Origin: Pseudomonas soli
GTDB taxonomy: Bacteria; Pseudomonadota; Gammaproteobacteria; Pseudomonadales; Pseudomonadaceae
Length of the DNA stretch: 64,000 nt
Direction: 5' to 3'
NCBI RefSeq assembly: GCF_900110655.1
Contig: NZ_FOEQ01000005.1
Location: 62,001-126,000, forward strand
Positions within the stretch are counted from its first letter, which is position 1. Each line of letters begins with the position of its first letter. Below the pieces are notes generated by a model. The model was not told where the DNA came from, did no database searches, and worked only from the letters and a program-made list of their open reading frames with translations. The position numbers were made by a program, and so were the translations under genes. This document shows, piece after piece, positions 26,965 to 35,677 of this stretch.

Positions 26965-27906
26965 ATGCCCAAGTCCATCGTCGCCGCCCTGCAGATCGGT
27001 TCGCTGCCTGGTGGCAAGGCCGCCACCCTGGCGCAGATCCTCGACTACGAGCAGGCCATCCGCGACGCCGGTGCCAGCCTGGTGGTGATGCCCGAGGCCT
27101 TGCTCGGTGGCTATCCGAAAGGCGAAGGGTTCGGCACCCAGCTCGGCTATCGCCTGCCTGAGGGACGTGAAGCCTTCGCCCGCTATTTCGCCAATGCCAT
27201 CGATGTGCCAGGGCCCGAGACCGATACCTTGGCCGGCTTGTCGGCGCGTACCGGAGCGAGCCTGGTGATCGGCGTGATCGAGCGCAGCGGCAATACCTTG
27301 TATTGCACGGTGCTGTTCTTCGAACCGCACTCCGGCCTGGTGGCCAGGCACCGCAAGCTCATGCCCACCGGCACCGAGCGGCTGATCTGGGGCAAGGGCG
27401 ACGGCTCCACACTGCCGGTAATCGAAAGCCGTGCCGGGCGCATCGGTGCGGCGGTGTGCTGGGAGAACTACATGCCGCTGCTGCGCACCGCGATGTACGC
27501 CAAGGGGGTGCAGTTGTGGTGCGCGCCGACGGTGGACGAGCGCGAGCTGTGGCAGGTGAGCATGCGCCATATCGCCGCCGAGGGGCGCTGCTTTATCATC
27601 AGCGCCTGCCAGGTGCAGGACTCGCCCGCCGCACTGGGCCTGGAGGTGGCCAACTGGCCGGCCGAACGACCATTGATCAACGGCGGCAGCGTGATCGTCG
27701 GCCCACTCGGCGAGGTGCTGGCCGGGCCGCTGGTGGGCGAGCGCGGCCTGCTTTGCGCCGAAGTCGATACCGATGAACTGGTGCGTGCGCGCTACGACTT
27801 CGACGTGGTTGGCCATTATGCGCGGCCGGATGTGTTCGAACTCAGCGTGGACGAGCGTCCGCGGCCAGGAGTCCGTTTCGTCGGTTCATCCAGCGCAGGC
27901 GAGTGA
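26965..27906 (+). CDS. Nitrilase/cyanide hydratase-branch carbon-nitrogen hydrolase
   Basis: The 313-residue protein has the full Glu-Lys-Cys triad: Glu44 in [14 protein letters not shown], Lys131 in [16 protein letters not shown] and Cys165 in [11 protein letters not shown]. The motif [10 protein letters not shown] and the tail [17 protein letters not shown] are typical of true nitrilases rather than amidases. It would hydrolyse organic nitriles to acids in the cytoplasm. Substrate cannot be read. No aldoxime dehydratase lies nearby. Confidence 0.88.
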   Translation: MPKSIVAALQIGSLPGGKAATLAQILDYEQAIRDAGASLVVMPEALLGGYPKGEGFGTQLGYRLPEGREAFARYFANAIDVPGPETDTLAGLSARTGASLVIGVIERSGNTLYCTVLFFEPHSGLVARHRKLMPTGTERLIWGKGDGSTLPVIESRAGRIGAAVCWENYMPLLRTAMYAKGVQLWCAPTVDERELWQVSMRHIAAEGRCFIISACQVQDSPAALGLEVANWPAERPLINGGSVIVGPLGEVLAGPLVGERGLLCAEVDTDELVRARYDFDVVGHYARPDVFELSVDERPRPGVRFVGSSSAGE

Positions 27907-27931
27907 TCTGCCAACCTGCCGGTAAAGCTGA

Positions 27932-28402
27932 TTACCAGGCGGGGCCTGCGGCCGTTGGCAGGTCGAGCTTGCCTTTGTCGGTAAAACGCACGGTACCGAG
28001 TGGCCCTCCTGCCAGCTTGCCGCGCAACACATAGGGCAGGCCCTGCAGCGAGTCCACCTGGCTCAGGCCGTAGGCCTGGCGCAGGAAGGCGAAGGCGGTG
28101 ACGCTCACCGGCACCACCAGCACTGCTTCGTCGTAGCGGCCGATATGCCCGCGCTGGTCGCTCACCCCGGCCGCCAGGGGCTGGTCGTTGACTTCCAGGT
28201 TGAGGGCGATGCCGTTGAAATCCACCGGGGTTTCGTTCGGGTTCTGCACGCGGATCTTCACCGCCATGCGCAGTTCCAGATCCTGGCCTGGCAAAGGATC
28301 GATGCCGATCACGCTGATGTTCAGCGGATCGCGCCCCTGGAACAGGGCGCAGGCGTTCAGGCCAAGGGTCAGCAGCAGGATCAGGCAGATGCGGGCATAC
28401 AT
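27932..28402 (-). CDS. LEA type 2 family lipoprotein
   Basis: From the ATG at 28402 (MYARICLILLLTLGLNACAL) the 156-residue protein has a lipoprotein signal peptide with lipobox LNAC, Cys18 being the lipidated residue. The mature part is a water-stress/hypersensitive (WHy) LEA-2 beta domain: KIRVQNPNETPVDFNGI and AFAFLRQAYG. Outer-membrane or periplasmic location is expected. In-frame ATG at 28423 would add 7 residues and is less likely. Confidence 0.8.
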   Translation of the reverse strand: MYARICLILLLTLGLNACALFQGRDPLNISVIGIDPLPGQDLELRMAVKIRVQNPNETPVDFNGIALNLEVNDQPLAAGVSDQRGHIGRYDEAVLVVPVSVTAFAFLRQAYGLSQVDSLQGLPYVLRGKLAGGPLGTVRFTDKGKLDLPTAAGPAW

Positions 28403-28488
28403 GGGTATCTGGCCTTGTGGCACGGGCGAGTCGGCAGTGTCGCAAATGCGTGGCGGCGATGAAAGCCGGGCATGCCGACGTTGCGGGC

Positions 28489-29385
28489 CTAACGCGAGCC
28501 GAATGTCATGCGCAGGTCTTCCATGAACGCTTGCTGCGCCTCACCGGGTGTTTGCCCGCGATGCCTGGCCAGGGTGAACGGCACCACGAAATCCAGCGCG
28601 GTATCCAGCGCCCGCAACAGGCCCTGGGCTTCCCAGGGCGCGGCGCAGTGACACGGCAGAAAGCCGATGTGTCGTCCTGACAGGATGAATGTCAGCGCGC
28701 TGTCGATCTGCTCTGCCACCGCCATGCTGTGGCGGCTCTGGAACGGCTCGCTCTGTTTGAGAAAACGATAGGGGTGGCTTACCTGATCGGACTCGAGCAA
28801 CTGCTCGCGGGTTACCTGGGCCTGGCTGAACAACACGTGTCCCTTGCCGCAGTAAAGCCTCTGGCGCTCCTCGAACAGCGGCAGGTAGTCGAACGCCGCC
28901 TGGTTGCCGGAGAAGTAGCTGATGGCGCAGTCCAGGCGCTGCTCCAGCAGCAAGCGTTCGAGTTCGGCCGGTGGCGCGCTGGTCAGTTCCAGGCGCACGC
29001 TCTCGTCACGCTGGCGAAACCGCGCGATGGCTTGGGCCAGGCGTAGGCTGACGTCACGGTCCTGGTTCTCGGCCAGGCCTATGCGCACGCTGCCCAGCAA
29101 GCGCCCGGCAACACCGTTGGCCTGTTGGCGGAACTGCTCGATCTGCAGCAGCAGGCCGCGGGTCGCCTGCAACAGCAACTCGCCTTTCTCGGTCAGCCGG
29201 AAGCCGCCCTTGCCCCGGCTGCACAGGCGATAACCCAGGCGGGTCTCCAGTTTCGCCATCTGTTGGCTGATGCTGGGCTGGCTGAGCCCGAGCACACCCT
29301 GGGCGGCGCTGAAGCCGCCGGCCTCGACTACAGTGACGAACAGCCGCAGCAGGTGCAGGTCCGGGTCGTGCAATTGTCCGAGCAT
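28489..29385 (-). CDS. LysR-family regulator next to the polyamine-type genes
   Basis: The 298-residue protein has the helix-turn-helix segment VEAGGFSAAQGVLGLSQPSI and an effector domain after residue 90. The start at ATG 29385 (MLGQLHDPDLHLLRLFV) fits LysR N-termini; 27 extra in-frame codons upstream do not. It is divergent from the binding-protein and ureohydrolase genes, 102 bases apart, the classical layout for a LysR regulator and its targets. Confidence 0.88.
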   Translation of the reverse strand: MLGQLHDPDLHLLRLFVTVVEAGGFSAAQGVLGLSQPSISQQMAKLETRLGYRLCSRGKGGFRLTEKGELLLQATRGLLLQIEQFRQQANGVAGRLLGSVRIGLAENQDRDVSLRLAQAIARFRQRDESVRLELTSAPPAELERLLLEQRLDCAISYFSGNQAAFDYLPLFEERQRLYCGKGHVLFSQAQVTREQLLESDQVSHPYRFLKQSEPFQSRHSMAVAEQIDSALTFILSGRHIGFLPCHCAAPWEAQGLLRALDTALDFVVPFTLARHRGQTPGEAQQAFMEDLRMTFGSR

Positions 29386-29487
29386 CACATTGCTCCTGGT
29401 GAATGTCAGCTTCGCAAAGTTGCCATTTTTGCAATGTAACCCGGCAGGCATGCTGGCGGCATCCACCCTTATGCCGAGGTGTCCGCC

Positions 29488-30567
29488 ATGCGTTCGACGT
29501 TGTGCCTGCTTTCATTGCTGATCGCCCTGCCGCTGCAGGCCGAAGAGAAGGTCGTCAACCTGTACAGCTGGGCCGACTATGTCGCCCCGCAGACCCTGGA
29601 ACGTTTCGAAAAGGAGACCGGCTACAAGGTCCGCTACGACACCTTCGATACCACCGAGGTGCTGGAGACCAAGCTGCTCACCGGTGGCAGCGGCTACGAC
29701 GTGGTGGTGCCGTCGGCCACGGTGCTGGCCCGGGCCCTCAAGGCCGGCGCCCTGCAGCCGCTCGAGGCGCAGGCGATGCCCGGTTATGCCAACCTCGACC
29801 CGGACCTGCTGGCCAAGCTGGCCGAGGCCGACCCCGGCAATCGCCATGCCGTGCCTTACACCTGGGGCACCCTGGGGCTGGGGGTGAACGTCGAGGCCGT
29901 ACGCCAGCGCCTGGGCGATGTGCCCCTGGACAGCCTCGACCTGCTGTTCAAGCCTGAGTACGCCAGCCGCCTGAAGGACTGCGGCATCGCCATGCCCGAC
30001 TCACCGCAGGAAGTGATCGGCGTGACCCTCAACTACCTGGGCAAGGACCCGTACAGCCAGGACAAGGCTGACCTGGACGCGGCGCAGGCGCTGTTGCAGC
30101 AACTGCAACCGTCGATCAGCTACGTGGCCAATGGCCGCCAGATCAACGACCTGGCCAACGGCAGCGTGTGCCTGGCGCTCACCTACAACGGCGATGCCGC
30201 CATGGCCGCCGACCAGGCGCGCCGCGCTGGCAAGCCCTTCGAGCTGATCTACCGCATCCCCCGCGAGGGCACGCTGGTGTGGCAGGACAACCTGGTGATC
30301 CCCAAGGACGCACCGCATCCCGAGGCGGCCCGCGCTTTCATCGCTTTCATGCTGCGCCCCGACTCGGTGGCGGCACTGACCAACACGCTGTTCTTCGCCA
30401 ACGCCAACCAGGCCGCCACCCCGCTGGTGGACGCGGCGATTCGCAACGATCCGGACATCTATCCGTCGGCCGAGGTGCGCCAGCGCCTGTTCGCCGACCG
30501 CAGCATGGCGCTGGCCGACCTGCGCCAGCGCAACCGCCTGTGGACCGCCTTCCGCAGCCGCCAGTGA
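29488..30567 (+). CDS. Polyamine-type ABC transporter periplasmic binding protein (PotF-like)
   Basis: The 359-residue protein has a short signal peptide (MRSTLCLLSLLIALPLQA) and the PotD/PotF start EEKVVNLYSWADYVAP. Further marks are YDVVVPSATVLARALKAG and GTLGLGVNVEAV. It should bind putrescine, spermidine or a guanidino compound. No permease or ATPase gene is adjacent, so it must share a transporter or work in sensing. The ATG at 29488 has GAGGTG ahead. It precedes the ureohydrolase gene by 23 bases. Confidence 0.85.
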   Translation: MRSTLCLLSLLIALPLQAEEKVVNLYSWADYVAPQTLERFEKETGYKVRYDTFDTTEVLETKLLTGGSGYDVVVPSATVLARALKAGALQPLEAQAMPGYANLDPDLLAKLAEADPGNRHAVPYTWGTLGLGVNVEAVRQRLGDVPLDSLDLLFKPEYASRLKDCGIAMPDSPQEVIGVTLNYLGKDPYSQDKADLDAAQALLQQLQPSISYVANGRQINDLANGSVCLALTYNGDAAMAADQARRAGKPFELIYRIPREGTLVWQDNLVIPKDAPHPEAARAFIAFMLRPDSVAALTNTLFFANANQAATPLVDAAIRNDPDIYPSAEVRQRLFADRSMALADLRQRNRLWTAFRSRQ

Positions 30568-30590
30568 ACGACAACGACAGGAGACACACC

Positions 30591-31556
30591 GTGGACCTCG
30601 CCCAGAACAACGACCAGGCCATCACCCGTGACAGCCTCTATGGCACCGCTGCCGAAAGTACCTATGCCGGCATCACCAGCTTTTCACGGCGCCGCTACAG
30701 CCGCGACCTGCGGGGTGTCGACGTGGTGGTAAGCGGCGTGCCGTTCGACACCGCCACCAGCAATCGTCCCGGCGCGCGCTTCGGTCCGCGGGCGATCCGT
30801 GCCGCCTCGGTGCAACAGGCCTGGGCCCGGCACTGGCCCTGGGCGTTCGATCCGTTCGACCACCTGGCGGTGATCGACTACGGCGATTGTGCCTTCGATA
30901 GCGGTACGCCGCAGTCGGTGCCGCAGAGCATCGAGGCGCATGCCGAGCACATTCTCGAGGCCGGCTGCGCCATGCTCACCTTGGGCGGAGACCATTTCAT
31001 CAGCTATCCGCTGCTCAAGGCCCATGCCCGTCGGCATGGCCCGCTGGCGCTGGTGCACTTCGATGCGCACAGCGACACCTGGCCGGACGAGGAGGGCCAG
31101 CGCATCGACCATGGCACGATGTTCTGGCACGCGGCGCGGGAAGGGCTGGTGGACCCGGCGCGCTCGGTGCAGATCGGCCTGCGCACCACCAACGACGACA
31201 GCCAGGGCTTCGCCATTCTCGACGCCCGCCAGGTGCATCGCCAGGGCACCGAGGCGATCGTCACTGCCATCCGCCAGCGGGTGGGCGACCGGCCGGTGTA
31301 CCTGACCTTCGATATCGACTGCCTGGACCCAGCCTTCGCCCCCGGCACCGGCACGCCGGTATGCGGCGGCCTGAGCACGGTGCAGGCGCTGGAGATCCTC
31401 GGCGGGTTGCGCGGGATCAACCTGGTGGGGATGGACCTGGTGGAAGTGGCGCCGGCCTATGACCATGCCGATATCACCGCGCTGGCCGGCGCGACCCTGG
31501 CGATGGAGATGCTGTGCCTGTATGCCGCGCGGCACAAGGTAGATACAGTCGGTTGA
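30591..31556 (+). CDS. Agmatinase-family ureohydrolase
   Basis: The 321-residue protein has the di-manganese motifs of the arginase/agmatinase family: GGDHFIS, HFDAHSDTW and FDIDCLDPAFAPGTGTP. It cleaves a guanidino substrate to urea and an amine. Database names would be agmatinase (speB), but Pseudomonas also has guanidinobutyrase and guanidinopropionase of the same length with adjacent LysR regulators, so the substrate is open. GTG start at 30591 follows AGGAGA by 6 bases; the preceding in-frame sequence overlaps the binding-protein gene. Confidence 0.88.
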   Translation: MDLAQNNDQAITRDSLYGTAAESTYAGITSFSRRRYSRDLRGVDVVVSGVPFDTATSNRPGARFGPRAIRAASVQQAWARHWPWAFDPFDHLAVIDYGDCAFDSGTPQSVPQSIEAHAEHILEAGCAMLTLGGDHFISYPLLKAHARRHGPLALVHFDAHSDTWPDEEGQRIDHGTMFWHAAREGLVDPARSVQIGLRTTNDDSQGFAILDARQVHRQGTEAIVTAIRQRVGDRPVYLTFDIDCLDPAFAPGTGTPVCGGLSTVQALEILGGLRGINLVGMDLVEVAPAYDHADITALAGATLAMEMLCLYAARHKVDTVG

Positions 31557-31687
31557 CACCAGGGCTGAAGGTAGCCCAAGGGGCACATACTGAAACATCA
31601 GGACCCAAATTCATTCTTTTGCGTCGAACCCTGCGCGCCTTAGGCTATCCAACCTTCGAGCGCGCCTTTTCGTAGCGGAGGTGAAGC

Positions 31688-32008
31688 ATGAATCCCACAC
31701 TGCCAATCCTGGGCCTCGGCCTGGTGCTGGCGTTGCCACTGCAGGCTGCGTCCTTGGCGCCGCCACTGCTTGCCGCCAACGACAGCAACAATCCCTACAA
31801 CAGCCCGATCATGCGCGCCAACCCCAACAGCCGGCAGGGCAGCGTGCCGGCAATGCCGCCCGTGCGCGGCCCGTCCACGCAACCCAATCCGCGCCCCCCC
31901 ACCCTCGACAACCGCGGTATCGGCAACGGTGAAAACCTGCGCCGCGAGCAGCAGACCCCGAACCTGGAACCCACCCGGCCACCACGCGATTCACCACGCG
32001 CGCCGTGA
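31688..32008 (+). CDS. Secreted Pro/Asn-rich small protein
   Basis: I do not recognise a domain. The 106-residue product has a signal peptide (MNPTLPILGLGLVLALPLQA) and a mature part rich in Pro, Asn and Arg (NSPIMRANPNSRQGSVPAMPP, PRPPTLDNRG) that looks unstructured. AGCGGAGG precedes the ATG. It lies 21 bases ahead of the sugar-dehydrogenase gene and may be co-transcribed with it. Confidence 0.65.
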   Translation: MNPTLPILGLGLVLALPLQAASLAPPLLAANDSNNPYNSPIMRANPNSRQGSVPAMPPVRGPSTQPNPRPPTLDNRGIGNGENLRREQQTPNLEPTRPPRDSPRAP

Positions 32009-32029
32009 GCCCTTGCGAAGGAAGCGAGC

Positions 32030-33178
32030 ATGACGCCACGCATCTGGTTGACCACCCTGGCAGCAGCCAGCCTGTTCCCCTTGTTGGCGCAGGCCGCCGC
32101 TGAGCAGCAGTACTCCAGCGAGGCGGGCCCGCTGACCGTCAGCACTGTCGCCGATGGTCTGCGCAATCCCTGGGCGCTGGCCTTCCTGCCCGGCGGAAAG
32201 GACATGTTGGTCACCGAACGTCCAGGCAATCTGCGTATAGTCAATGCTGAGGGCAAGGTAGGGCCGCCGCTGTCCGGCGTGCCCAAGGTGTGGGCCGAAG
32301 GGCAGGGTGGGCTGCTTGACGTGGTGCTCTCGCCTGAGTTTGCCAAGGACCGAACCGTTTATCTGTCCTATGCCGAAGAGGGCAGCGATGGCAAGGCGGG
32401 TACCGCCGTCGGTCGTGGCCAGCTGACCCAGGACCAGTCGCGCCTGGAGAACTTCACGGTGATCTTCCGCCAGCAGCCCAAGTTGTCCGAAGGCAATCAC
32501 TTCGGCTCGCGGCTGGTGTTCGACCGTGACGGCTACCTGTTCATCGCCTTGGGCGAGAACAACCAGCGTGCCACGTCGCAGGACCTGGACAAGCTGCAGG
32601 GCAAGATCGTGCGCATCCTGCCCGACGGCGAGGTACCCAAGGACAACCCCTTCGTCGGCCGCGACAACGTACGCCCGGAGATCTGGTCGTTCGGCCACCG
32701 CAACCAGCAGGGCGCGGCGCTCAACCCCTGGACCGGCATGCTCTGGACCCACGAGCACGGCCCGCGTGGCGGCGACGAGATCAACATCCCCAAGGCGGGC
32801 AAGAACTATGGCTGGCCGATCGCCACCCACGGCATCAACTACTCGTTGCTGCCGATCCCCGAGGCCAAGGGCAAGCACGTCGACGGCATGGTCGACCCCC
32901 ATCATGTATGGGAAAAGTCGCCGGGCATCAGCGGCATGGCGTTCTACGACAGCCCCACGTTCAAGGCCTGGGACCACAACCTGTTCATCGGCGCGCTGGC
33001 GACACAGGAGTTGATCCGGCTGAAACTCGATGGCGACAAGGTCGTGCATGAAGAGCGGCTGTTGGCTGACCTGAAAGCCAGGATTCGTGACGTGCGGGTA
33101 GGGCCGGATGGCTATCTGTACGTGCTGACCGATGCCAAGGATGGCGCCTTGTTGAAGGTGGGGCTGACAGAGGGCTGA
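32030..33178 (+). CDS. PQQ-dependent aldose sugar dehydrogenase (YliI/Asd-like)
   Basis: The 382-residue protein has a signal peptide (ending LLAQAAA near residue 22) and the six-bladed propeller of soluble aldose dehydrogenases. Typical segments are LRNPWALAFLPGGKDMLVTE, GQGGLLDVVLSP, GNHFGSRLVFD, SFGHRNQQG and THEHGPRGGDEIN, the last with PQQ-contacting residues. It should oxidise sugars in the periplasm and pass electrons to the respiratory chain. Length is normal. Confidence 0.9.
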   Translation: MTPRIWLTTLAAASLFPLLAQAAAEQQYSSEAGPLTVSTVADGLRNPWALAFLPGGKDMLVTERPGNLRIVNAEGKVGPPLSGVPKVWAEGQGGLLDVVLSPEFAKDRTVYLSYAEEGSDGKAGTAVGRGQLTQDQSRLENFTVIFRQQPKLSEGNHFGSRLVFDRDGYLFIALGENNQRATSQDLDKLQGKIVRILPDGEVPKDNPFVGRDNVRPEIWSFGHRNQQGAALNPWTGMLWTHEHGPRGGDEINIPKAGKNYGWPIATHGINYSLLPIPEAKGKHVDGMVDPHHVWEKSPGISGMAFYDSPTFKAWDHNLFIGALATQELIRLKLDGDKVVHEERLLADLKARIRDVRVGPDGYLYVLTDAKDGALLKVGLTEG

Positions 33179-33231
33179 TCGTCCCGGCGTAAGCCCTGGT
33201 GCAAGCTATTGCAGTTGCCCTGGGGCAATGT

Positions 33232-33260
33232 TGTGGGAGCGGGCTTGCCCCGCGATGGCG
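33232..33260. repeat. Single REP element upstream of zapE
   Basis: TGTGGGAGCGGGCTTGCCCC and following GCGATGG match the cores of the inverted pairs at 8017-8077 and 10747-10817. It ends only a few bases before the zapE start. Confidence 0.65.
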
Positions 33261-33273
33261 TACCATGCGCGGC

Positions 33274-34374
33274 ATGACTCCCGAATCCCTTTATCACAAG
33301 GCGCTGGCCGAGCGCGGTTACGTTCCCGATGCCGCCCAGGCAGCCGCTGTGGCGGCCTTGCAGGCCTGCTTCGACTCCCTGCTTCAGGGCCAGCCGACGC
33401 AAGGCCTGTATCTCTGGGGCCCGGTCGGCCGGGGCAAGACCTGGTTGATGGACCTGTTCCATCGCAGCTTGGAACTTCCGGCACGGCGCCAGCATTTCCA
33501 CCACTTCATGGCCTGGGTCCACCAGCGCCTGTTCCAGCTCAATGGTACCGCCGACCCGCTCGCGGCCCTGGCCCGGGCGCTGGCCGAAGAGATACGGGTG
33601 TTGTGTTTCGACGAGCTGTTCGTCAGCGATATCGGCGATGCGATCATCCTTGGCCGTCTGTTCCAGGTGTTGTTCGATCACGGTGTGGTGATCGTCGCCA
33701 CCTCCAACCAGCCGCCTGACCAGCTGTACCGCGATGGCTTCAACCGCGAGCGGTTCCTGCCGGCCATCGCCGCCATCGAGCAGCACATGCGCGTGCTGGC
33801 GGTGGCGGGGGAGCAGGACCACCGACTGCGTCCCGGCGTGCAACAGCAACGCTATTGGGTCGACAAGCCAGGGTGGCCGAGCGCGCTCGAGGCGGTGTTC
33901 CAGCAGCTGAGCCCGAACGATCCAGGCAGTGATCAGCCGTTGCAGCTCGGCTCCCGGCGTATCGGCGTGCTGCGCCGCAGCACGCACGCCATCTGGTGCC
34001 GCTTCGCCGACTTGTGCGAGCAGCCCCTGGCCGCCATGGACTTCATGGCATTGTGCGACCGCTTTCCGGCGATCCTGATCAGCGCTATTCCGGCCCTGGG
34101 TGGCGTCCAGCAGGCCGGGCGCATTGCCCGCGGCACCGAGGACGGGGCCGCCCGCGTCGAGGCCGGGGATCGCCAGTTGCCGACGCTGGCGCCGAAGGAT
34201 GATAGCGTGCGGCGCTTCATCGCCCTGGTGGACGAATGCTACGACCGTCGGGTGTTGTTGTACCTGGAGGCCGAGGTGCCGCTGGAAGCGCTCTACACTC
34301 AAGGGTATCTGGCGTTCCCGTACCAACGGACCCTGAGCCGGCTACGGGAGATGCAACTGCAACGCTTCGCCTGA
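33274..34374 (+). CDS. zapE: Cell division protein ZapE (AFG1-like ATPase)
   Basis: The 366-residue protein is an AFG1/ZapE P-loop ATPase. Walker A is GPVGRGKTWLMD, Walker B is VLCFDELFVSD, and the arginine finger region is SNQPPDQLYRDGFNRERF. ZapE joins late at the division ring and alters FtsZ polymers in E. coli. In-frame ATG codons at 33265 and 33274 are both possible; an earlier start would run through REP DNA. The DinB-like gene follows at 11 bases. Most pseudomonads carry a second ZapE paralogue, so this copy could be either. Confidence 0.85.
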   Translation: MTPESLYHKALAERGYVPDAAQAAAVAALQACFDSLLQGQPTQGLYLWGPVGRGKTWLMDLFHRSLELPARRQHFHHFMAWVHQRLFQLNGTADPLAALARALAEEIRVLCFDELFVSDIGDAIILGRLFQVLFDHGVVIVATSNQPPDQLYRDGFNRERFLPAIAAIEQHMRVLAVAGEQDHRLRPGVQQQRYWVDKPGWPSALEAVFQQLSPNDPGSDQPLQLGSRRIGVLRRSTHAIWCRFADLCEQPLAAMDFMALCDRFPAILISAIPALGGVQQAGRIARGTEDGAARVEAGDRQLPTLAPKDDSVRRFIALVDECYDRRVLLYLEAEVPLEALYTQGYLAFPYQRTLSRLREMQLQRFA

Positions 34375-34385
34375 AGGAGCCGACC

Positions 34386-34970
34386 ATGGAGCCGCTGTCG
34401 CATCATCTGCTGACCCAGGCCTACAACAATGGCTGGGCCAACCACCGCCTGTACAAGGCTTGTCTGCAACTGACCCAGGACGAGTTCGTCGCCCCCCGCT
34501 GCAGTTTCTTCCCGTCGATCAAGGCCACCCTCAACCACCTGTTGACGGTCGACTGGTTCTACCTGGATGCGCTGGAGTGCGAGCAGCGCGGCCAAACGCC
34601 GGACCCGGATGGCGAGCGCTTCTTCCAGCCCGAGCAGCCCTTCGCCACCTGCACCGACCTGCAGGCCCAGCAGGCCCAGGCCGACCAGCGGCTGATCGCC
34701 TATTGCCGGCAATTGCGCGACGACCAGTTGCGGCGCTACGTGAGCATCGTGCGACCGGACCGGGTGCAACTGGAGCAACGTTTGCGCCTGCTGTCGCACC
34801 TGTTCGAGCATCAGATCCATCATCGTGGCCAGGTACACGCGATGCTCAGCGACACGGCGATCAGGCCACCGCAGTTGGACGAATTCTTCTGCGAAGAAGA
34901 GGCCTCACTGCGCTCCGGGGATTTTGCCGCGCTGGGTTGGAGCGAGGCGCAGGTCTGGGAGCAACCCTAA
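34386..34970 (+). CDS. DinB-family protein
   Basis: The 194-residue protein is a DinB/YfiT four-helix bundle. Metal-binding His are seen in IKATLNHLLTVDWFYLD and LFEHQIHHRGQVHAML, spaced as in the family. Biochemical roles of such proteins are thiol transfer in some bacteria and are mostly unknown. AAGGAG precedes the ATG; zapE is just upstream. It is the last core gene before the type III secretion island. Confidence 0.85.
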   Translation: MEPLSHHLLTQAYNNGWANHRLYKACLQLTQDEFVAPRCSFFPSIKATLNHLLTVDWFYLDALECEQRGQTPDPDGERFFQPEQPFATCTDLQAQQAQADQRLIAYCRQLRDDQLRRYVSIVRPDRVQLEQRLRLLSHLFEHQIHHRGQVHAMLSDTAIRPPQLDEFFCEEEASLRSGDFAALGWSEAQVWEQP

Positions 34971-34977
34971 GGGACGC

Positions 34978-35346
34978 TCAGGCTGTTTCGGCACCTGTCA
35001 GATCGTGGGCGGCCTGCACCAGCTGCTCCAGCTGGTGATGCACCATGGCACGGTCCAATTGCGCCAGGGCCTGGCGATTCCACAGTATTTGCATGCCGGT
35101 GAGTGGGTCGACACCGATCACAGGCTTGCAGGTGTCCTGACAGAACAGGTTCTGCTCGCCCCAGCGTACGTCGTCGATTGCGGGCAGTTCGATGAACATC
35201 AGCAAGTGATCCGCCGGGTGCTCGCTGACGTTGCACACAAAAGAACCCACCTGCAGGCTGATCACCGGGTCGAAGGTCAAGGGTGGATCCAGCTTCAGGG
35301 CAGCATACAGCTGGGTCAATGCATAATCGTAGTTCGTGCCTGACAT
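34978..35346 (-). CDS. CesT-family class I type III secretion chaperone
   Basis: The 122-residue acidic protein fits class I effector chaperones in size and plan: an N-terminal helix (YDYALTQLYAALKL), a strand-rich middle (ISLQVGSFVCNVSE, HLLMFIELPAI) and a C-terminal helix (QLEQLVQAAHDLTG). I see no convincing match to ExsC. No effector gene is beside it: its end is 7 bases from the DinB gene. It has its own ExsA-type promoter at 35377-35429, so it belongs to the island's regulon. Its client must lie elsewhere, possibly the protein at 57388-58599. Confidence 0.7.
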   Translation of the reverse strand: MSGTNYDYALTQLYAALKLDPPLTFDPVISLQVGSFVCNVSEHPADHLLMFIELPAIDDVRWGEQNLFCQDTCKPVIGVDPLTGMQILWNRQALAQLDRAMVHHQLEQLVQAAHDLTGAETA

Positions 35347-35376
35347 GGCGAGTTCTCGATAATGAAGGGGGCCGTC

Positions 35377-35429
35377 ACGGTAGTGTGGGCACGCCCTGGT
35401 GGATACCGGTCGCTGTCGCCAATTTTTAG
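35377..35429 (-). promoter_or_regulatory. ExsA-type promoter for the class I chaperone gene
   Basis: On the minus strand: CTAAAAATTGGCGAC (35415-35429), 6 bases, CGGTA (35404-35408), exactly 21 bases, TACCGT (35377-35382). The -10 is about 31 bases before the start codon. The layout is shared with three other promoters of the island. Confidence 0.6.
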
Positions 35430-35502
35430 TTGTTGGCTGTCAGCAGAGGCGTTGTGGGGACTGCCACATTCATTCTTCGCCAGACCATCTATTTCCTACA
35501 GA

Positions 35503-35521
35503 AAGTGGCGAAATGCCACTT
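35503..35521. repeat. Short hairpin in the exsA upstream region
   Basis: AAGTGGC, loop GAAAT, GCCACTT. It lies in the 331-base gap between the divergent chaperone and exsA genes. Apart from the chaperone promoter this gap shows no clear promoter for exsA. Confidence 0.4.
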
Positions 35522-35677
35522 GCTCCTGCGAACTATCCCTGCATTCATTTCAGCGGGCACGCCTTAGTCTACCGCCTCGTCTTCATCGATACGGTCAAGT
35601 CCACAGAGGCTGCTCCAGTTCTGTAGGCGTTGCGATTCGTTCGGTGTTCAAAAGGTCTACGGGAAGCAAGGCCTGGT

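Noticed and set aside
206..33260. Repeated GCTCCCAC blocks as a CRISPR array
   Set aside because: The copies are scattered, in inverted pairs at gene ends, without regular spacers; they are REP elements.
35497..35530. CTACAGAAAGTGGCG as an ExsA box for exsA itself
   Set aside because: It has several mismatches to the shared pattern and no TANNNT at the 21-base distance.
35399..35626. 75-codon plus-strand frame upstream of exsA
   Set aside because: No ribosome site, no recognisable content, and it overlaps the ExsA-type promoter on the other strand.
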